A DNA stretch of 64,000 nt from Rahnella inusitata_A (GTDB lineage: Bacteria; Pseudomonadota; Gammaproteobacteria; Enterobacterales; Enterobacteriaceae), in NCBI RefSeq assembly GCF_965118895.1, contig NZ_CBCPJJ010000022.1:173498-237497 (forward strand), given 5' to 3'. Below, piece after piece: positions 59,771-64,000 of the stretch; within the stretch, counting starts at the first letter, position 1; each line of letters opens with the position of its first letter. The position numbers and the translations under genes are program-made. The notes beneath the pieces are model-generated. The model was not told where the DNA came from and searched no databases. It saw only the letters and a list, made by a program, of their open reading frames with translations.

Positions 59771-61210
59771 ATGGGCACAGTTCAGAAACGTATGTACATC
59801 AATGGCGAATTCGTTGTAAACACCGGCGGAAAGTGGATTGACGTAGTGAATCCGGCGACGGAACAGATCATTTCCCAGATCCCGGAAGGCTCTGCGGAAG
59901 ATGCCCGACGCGCCATCGACGCTGCCGAAGCGGCGCAGCCGGGCTGGGAAGCATTACCTGCGGTAGAACGCGGTGTGTGGCTACATAAAATCGCCGCCGG
60001 GATCCGCGAGCGCGAACCCGAACTGACCGAGACGATTATTGCCGAAGGCGGAAAAACCTACGGTCTGGCGCAAACCGAAGTGTTGTTCACCGCCGATTAT
60101 CTGGATTACATGGCCGAATGGGCGCGCCGTTACGAAGGTGAGATCATTCAAAGCGACCGGCCGAACGAGAACATTTTTGTCTTCCGCAAAGCCATTGGCG
60201 TGACCACCGGCATTCTGCCATGGAACTTCCCGTTCTTCCTGATCGCCCGCAAAGCTGCTCCGGCGCTCATCACCGGTAACACTATCGTGATCAAACCAAG
60301 TGAAATCACGCCTAACAATGCGGTTATCTTTGCCGAAATCATCCATAAAATCGGTTTGCCAAAAGGCGTGCTCAACATCGTCACCGGCTACGGCCCGACC
60401 GTTGGCCAGGAACTGGCAGCCAATCCGAAAGTCGGGATGGTCAGCCTGACCGGCAGCGTCGCCGCCGGTATCGCCACCATGACCGCCGCGGCGCAGAACG
60501 TCACCAAAGTCTCGCTGGAGCTCGGCGGTAAAGCTCCGGCTATCGTCATGGACGATGCAGATTTAGATTTGGCGGTAAAAGCTATTGTCAGTTCTCGTGT
60601 TATCAATACCGGGCAGGTGTGTAATTGCGCGGAACGTGTTTACGTGCAGGAAGGTGTGTACGACGAGTTCATCTCACGCATCAGCGTGGCGATGAAGGCA
60701 GTAACCTTCGGCAATACGGCGGAGAAAAAAGAGCTGGATATGGGCCCCCTGATCAGTGCGGCCGCGTTACAGCGTGTGGAAGATAAAGTGGCGAAAGCAG
60801 TTTCTCAGGGCGCGAAAGTGCTGCTGGGCGGTAAGCGCGAAAGCGGCACCGGCTTCTTCTATCCGCCGACGTTGCTGGTGGATATCAAACAGGACATGCC
60901 GATTATGCATGAAGAAGTGTTTGGCCCGGTGCTTCCTGTTGCGACATTCAAAACGCTGGAAGAAGCCATCGCGATGGCCAACGACAGCGAATACGGTCTG
61001 ACGTCCTCTATCTACACCAGCAACATCAACACCGCGATGAAAGCGCTGAAACAACTGAAGTTCGGTGAAACGTACATCAACCGAGAAAACTTCGAAGCGA
61101 TGCAGGGTTTCCACGCCGGCTGGCGTAAATCCGGCGTGGGTGGCGCGGACGGTAAGCACGGTTTGCAGGAATATCTGCAAACGCATGTGGCTTATTTGCA
61201 ATTCCACTAA
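59771..61210 (+). CDS. aldA: Lactaldehyde dehydrogenase AldA
   Basis: 479 residues from the ATG at 59771, exactly the E. coli AldA length; the longer ATG at 59756 adds five codons and is less likely. It oxidises L-lactaldehyde, the product of rhamnose and fucose breakdown, to L-lactate with NAD, and also accepts glycolaldehyde. Catalytic Glu250 (VSLELGGKAPAIV) and Cys284 (NTGQVCNCAERV), and the ILPWNFPFFLIARK cofactor loop, are intact. The C-terminus HGLQEYLQTHVAYLQ closely matches. Its place beside a rhamnose-type importer and RhaS-like regulator strengthens the pathway reading. Confidence 0.96.
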   Translation: MGTVQKRMYINGEFVVNTGGKWIDVVNPATEQIISQIPEGSAEDARRAIDAAEAAQPGWEALPAVERGVWLHKIAAGIREREPELTETIIAEGGKTYGLAQTEVLFTADYLDYMAEWARRYEGEIIQSDRPNENIFVFRKAIGVTTGILPWNFPFFLIARKAAPALITGNTIVIKPSEITPNNAVIFAEIIHKIGLPKGVLNIVTGYGPTVGQELAANPKVGMVSLTGSVAAGIATMTAAAQNVTKVSLELGGKAPAIVMDDADLDLAVKAIVSSRVINTGQVCNCAERVYVQEGVYDEFISRISVAMKAVTFGNTAEKKELDMGPLISAAALQRVEDKVAKAVSQGAKVLLGGKRESGTGFFYPPTLLVDIKQDMPIMHEEVFGPVLPVATFKTLEEAIAMANDSEYGLTSSIYTSNINTAMKALKQLKFGETYINRENFEAMQGFHAGWRKSGVGGADGKHGLQEYLQTHVAYLQFH

Positions 61211-61226
61211 GATTCATTATTTCAGA

Positions 61227-61253
61227 AACCGGAGTAAGTGGATTACTCCGGTT
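61227..61253. terminator. Perfect 11-bp stem hairpin after aldA
   Basis: AACCGGAGTAA / TTACTCCGGTT with loop GTGGA, 16 bases after the aldA stop. It is followed by A-rich rather than T-rich sequence on the plus strand, so it may be a stabiliser or act with Rho. Confidence 0.65.
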
Positions 61254-61562
61254 ACAAAAAAAAGAACAAAATATGTACAGTTGGGTGTTAATATAAAATT
61301 AAATCTCGCCATTTTTAATTAAAATATTCTGTTTATATGACTTCTATCAATTAAATTATCTTATGTAAGGCATACTTTACTTCATGCAAATAGTTCATGG
61401 AGCATTGATTATTTGTATGTTTTATGGGTTTAAGGGTTTTCGCGCAAATGATATCTGGAGGGAACCTAAGTGTTTGCGAGGAGGAAAAACGAGCTGTCAT
61501 GTATTTTTAAGTAAAAATAAAGTCATTGGTTAAATTTTAAAATAACATTAATAGAGGAAAGA
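61254..61562. other. AT-rich intergenic region before the protease gene
   Basis: About 310 bases, much more AT-rich than aldA, with the ribosome site GAGGAAAGA in front of 61563. A GGAGGGAACC and a GAGGAGGAAAAA stretch near 61458-61487 look like orphan Shine-Dalgarno sites with no usable frame behind them. It marks the left edge of an acquired segment. Confidence 0.5.
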
Positions 61563-62197
61563 ATGCCATTACTAGAAAGTGATACATTTAATTTTTCGCA
61601 GTTTTATGTGCTGGATTTAAATAAATCTGATGGTTGGTGTGCCGGTATTAGTGTTTCAATGATGATTTATCTAAAAGAATGCTTTCCTCAAATGACGGAT
61701 AATTATCCTTTAGACGGTGTTTTTCAAAGAACAAAAGAATATGCAGATATGCAGATATGCTGAGGATGAGCTTCAATTCTTTTGAGGGAAAAACGACTTT
61801 AGGGACTGAGGATTTTAGAGGAAATATGGAAAAATTTCAGTCTGCTTATATGTACAATTTTGCAGCGCCAGGTAAGTGGGAGTATCAATTTGATAAAAAT
61901 GGAGTTTTTTTATTAAACCTGAAGAGTTCAGACTCTCACCAACAAGTTGGTAGCCAGTTTTCGAAATTCTATGATTTTTGGGGAAGCTCCGACCATGCAG
62001 GTTTTCTTGTGACCGGTGACTCAAACAGATTTTTTGTTTTTGACCCTAATGCCGGTGGCGGAATTTTTTCCTGGACACCGTGTATTGATATAAAAAACAT
62101 AACATGTGCAGTTGACAAAGCATTAGATCGTCTTTATCAGAAAAACGACCGCCTTAGGGGAAGAAGGATCGTCAGATTGAAAGCAGCTAAAAGATAA
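61563..62197 (+). pseudogene. YopT/AvrPphB-like (C58) cysteine protease effector, frameshifted
   Basis: Two frames together encode one protein. From ATG 61563 the first frame gives 62 residues (KSDGWCAGISVSMMIYL, Cys26) and then breaks at a tandem 8-bp duplication (61741-61756). The second continues from 61757 to 62197. Deleting one 8-bp copy restores a 208-residue chain with a Cys26-His142-Asp158 triad (SSDHAGFLV, FVFDPNAGG). Spacings of 116 and 16 residues match YopT (119 and 16) and AvrPphB (114 and 15). Members are host-targeted proteases of type III, type VI or other secretion routes. Very low GC compared with aldA suggests horizontal transfer. Confidence 0.75.
61741..61756 (+). repeat. 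Tandem 8-bp duplication ATGCAGAT x2 causing the frameshift
   Basis: ATGCAGAT occurs twice in a row and is followed by ATGC of the original sequence. An extra 8 bases changes the frame (+2). Losing one copy gives KEYADMLRMSFNSF in one open frame. Such repeats can expand and contract by slippage. Confidence 0.85.
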
Positions 62198-62591
62198 GAT
62201 TTTAGCAGTAGTCGATATCATCATGCGGTGTGAATTTCATGATATTTACCCAGAGTGGAAGTATTAAAATACCAGTTTGAAATGTTCTTCACGATAAAGT
62301 GATATAAGTCATAGGGGGCAGGTTACCCCTATAGCTTAATTAAATGAAGTATTAATAAAGCAACTGACAATTAATATTACCTTCAGTTAACGGCAATCAG
62401 AATTTCCAGAATTCCAGCATTAAGATATATTCTTCTCTGGAATTCCCAATTCGAATGCCTGGACTATTCTCCATCAACAACATATTTATTGTCAGTGTTA
62501 AATTATCGTATCAATCTTTTCAATATTCCAGTATGCAAACGTGTGAACTATGAGCATATGCTTCCCTGCATTCTTTATCTCGCCGTTTAAA
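62198..62591. other. AT-rich intergenic region with one long inverted repeat
   Basis: About 390 bases without a gene. GAATTCCAG (62409-62417) and CTGGAATTC (62437-62445) form a 9-bp stem around 19 bases, possibly a transcript end for the protease gene. The rest shows no recognisable structure. Confidence 0.5.
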
Positions 62592-63350
62592 TCACGTTGC
62601 TGCACCTTCCGCCGCCTGTTCAATCAGCGCTGCGACCTCCTTGGGATGCGATTCATACACTGAATGACTGGCACCGGCGATTTCAACGGTGTGGCTGTGT
62701 GCGCGTTTGGCATACATACGCTCTAAATCTGGATTGATGATTTTGTCGGCCTTGGCAACCATGTACCAGCTGGGTTTCACTTTCCATGCAGGGTCGGGAA
62801 TGTTGGCGGTGAAGACGCTGGCGGAGGTGAGCATCTGTGCTTTTGCTTCGAACTCTGCCTGCTTCAAAGGTAAATCTGCGGCGAAGTCAGAAGGGAAGTT
62901 GACCGGGTTGATATAGAGGAAATCGTTCGTTGTTTTTGCAAACGGATGCGCCGCGTTAGGGAATTTCTTGCCGTTGATCGCTTCTGTTTCGCCTTTATCC
63001 AGCGCATGTGCGGCGATGTAAACCAGACCGGCAACGTGCGGATCGTTACCCGCTTCGGTGATAATTGCGCCGCCATAACTGTGGCCGACCAGAATCGTCG
63101 GACCATTTTGCATCGCCAGAATACGTTTGGTCGCTGCCACATCTTCCGGGAAGGAGGTCAGCGGTTCCTGAACCAGCGTCACATTATATCCATCGTGGGT
63201 CAGGATTTCGTAAACCGGACGCCAGCCCGAGCCGCCTACAAACGCGCCGTGAACCAGCACAATATTTTTCACTGGCGCGGCAGTCGCAGCCTGAGAAGCG
63301 AAAGCCGCCGCAGCGGCGACTATTAATGTCGAAGCGAAACGATAATGCAT
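62592..63350 (-). CDS. Exported alpha/beta hydrolase (salicylate-esterase/MES-like)
   Basis: 252 residues. Sec signal peptide MHYRFASTLIVAAAAAFASQ-AATA, so it is periplasmic or secreted. Alpha/beta-hydrolase core: oxyanion loop VLVHGAFVGGSGWRPVYEIL, nucleophile elbow ILVGHSYGGAIIT (Ser about 93) and catalytic His in GASHSVYESHP. The small cap and the sequence style match plant-methylesterase-like bacterial hydrolases, common in plant-associated bacteria and annotated as alpha/beta hydrolase. Substrate unknown. It has its own transcription unit on the minus strand. Confidence 0.88.
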   Translation of the reverse strand: MHYRFASTLIVAAAAAFASQAATAAPVKNIVLVHGAFVGGSGWRPVYEILTHDGYNVTLVQEPLTSFPEDVAATKRILAMQNGPTILVGHSYGGAIITEAGNDPHVAGLVYIAAHALDKGETEAINGKKFPNAAHPFAKTTNDFLYINPVNFPSDFAADLPLKQAEFEAKAQMLTSASVFTANIPDPAWKVKPSWYMVAKADKIINPDLERMYAKRAHSHTVEIAGASHSVYESHPKEVAALIEQAAEGAAT

Positions 63351-63380
63351 GGCAAATACCTCGTGGAGTCGGAAATAACA

Positions 63381-63479
63381 TCAGGGTGTACAGCCACGAT
63401 GCGCGCCGGGCTCTGACAGCAGCGTGACGTACTGATGACATAAACGACATTGATTGACTGTTGTTTCGGTACTTCTCAT
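63381..63479 (-). CDS. Possible 32-residue Cys/His-rich small protein
   Basis: Reads MRSTETTVNQCRLCHQYVTL, then LSEPGAHRGCTP and a TGA stop. The pattern C-x2-C-H ... H-x2-C could hold zinc. Upstream a longer frame reaches 63584 without an obvious ribosome site. It lies just upstream of the hydrolase gene on the same strand. Low confidence; it might be the tail of a lost gene. Confidence 0.3.
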   Translation of the reverse strand: MRSTETTVNQCRLCHQYVTLLSEPGAHRGCTP

Positions 63480-63949
63480 GTTGAAGCTCGGTATCAATGC
63501 GGCACGCGCGGGTGAATTACCATTCCCGGCATTCAGCCTTTTGCACATACAACCCGCTATGACTTTTCCCACAGGACGACGCACTCAATAATCCAGTAGA
63601 CGCCTTTGTCCGCACGCTGACAGCGAGAATGCGCTGATGTCAGGGGCGAAAGGAGTGTGGAGTTTACGGGGGGGAGTATGAAAACGCCCATCCTCTTGAG
63701 CAATAAAGCGGATTAATACGCGTCAGAACATTCAAAACAGGGGCATCATTCTTAAATTTCTCTTCTATTTCCATTTAAAAACCGTGATGTTCATCACTGA
63801 TATCCTGCCCTGTTAAGATTAATTTCCCCCTCGCAAATTTTTATTTATCACAATGATTTATATAATAATTATTATTGGCCTGGTTAATGGATTACTAAAT
63901 AATTCACATTTTGATGAATGAATTCACTCATCGTTAAAGGATTAACATC
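63480..63949. other. Intergenic region before the last gene
   Basis: About 470 bases. The left part is GC-rich and unremarkable; the last 150 bases are AT-rich with TATATAATAATTATTATTGG, a promoter-like stretch, and the ribosome site AAAGGA nine bases before 63950. No RNA gene recognised. Confidence 0.45.
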
Positions 63950-64000
63950 ATGCCACTCAACGGAACCCGCTTTACCTTCACCGCAGGCACCGCGACGCGT
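63950..64000 (+). CDS. Start of a gene cut by the window edge, possibly type VI VgrG
   Basis: Only 17 codons are visible: MPLNGTRFTFTAGTATR. The pattern of a short lead followed by RFTFTAG resembles the beginning of VgrG tip proteins, where this beta strand starts the gp27-like domain. The evidence is too short to be sure. If it is VgrG, the upstream hydrolase and cysteine protease could belong to a vgrG cargo island. Confidence 0.4.
   Translation, partial: MPLNGTRFTFTAGTATR

Noticed and set aside
1..64000. CRISPR arrays, rRNA and tRNA genes
   Set aside because: No regularly spaced repeats, cloverleaf-like sequences or rRNA segments were recognised when reading the intergenic regions.

Overview
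The window is a stretch of chromosome from a Gram-negative enterobacterium. Close matches to Escherichia coli proteins (Sad, PtrR, AldA, DigH, PqiB) sit beside genes E. coli lacks at these positions: a FabV enoyl reductase, a MesX/MesD methionine synthase pair, and a rhamnose-type ABC importer. Together with the moderately GC-rich coding sequence this suggests Yersiniaceae, for example a Rahnella/Serratia-like plant- or water-associated genus. That placement is inference. No rRNA, tRNA, CRISPR array or intact prophage was seen.

Layout. 1-7.8 kb: the end of a peptide-type ABC importer operon; a LysR regulator divergent from a fumarylacetoacetate-hydrolase-family enzyme; a PTS EIIBC divergent from a mannonate-dehydratase-like enolase, with a GntR regulator. 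7.8-10.4 kb: mesX-mesD (folate-independent methionine synthesis) behind a consensus MetR box. 10.4-17.7 kb: an EamA exporter, then a five-gene operon (two ATPases, MFS protein, lipoprotein SBP, fused double permease) that looks like an opine-metallophore (Cnt-type) system and carries a Zur-like box at its promoter. 17.8-24.6 kb: msrB and a tripartite RND efflux operon under a PadR regulator. 24.8-29 kb: pqiA (split in two), pqiB, pqiC and a DUF3313 lipoprotein. 29-32.2 kb: a Fur-boxed iron-chelate ABC importer.

32,235-37,535 is a Tn3-family element. It has 38-39 bp terminal inverted repeats and an exact 5-bp target duplication (GGTAA). The transposase is reduced to a C-terminal stub, and the cargo is two MFS pumps, an old-yellow-enzyme reductase and a LysR regulator. 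It landed at the stop codon of the iron ABC ATPase gene.

37.6-45.2 kb: a sugar-proton symporter with a perfect CRP core, fabV, an AT-rich patch of small accessory genes, and the peptidoglycan hydrolase digH, which seems to lack a normal start codon. 45.3-48.4 kb: a chemoreceptor plus an orphan sugar-binding protein behind an exact sigma-28 promoter, probably a chemosensory pair. 48.5-53.1 kb: sad/ptrR, an H-NS paralogue and panE. 53.2-61.2 kb: a fic pseudogene, then a rhamnose-type ABC importer, an AraC activator and aldA. 61.5-64 kb: an AT-rich YopT/AvrPphB-like cysteine protease gene broken by an 8-bp tandem duplication, an exported alpha/beta hydrolase, and the first codons of a gene that may encode VgrG.

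The strongest leads are the Zur-boxed metallophore-type operon without synthesis genes, the sigma-28 MCP/SBP pair, the MetR-boxed mesXD operon, the Tn3-like cargo element, and the frameshifted C58 protease.
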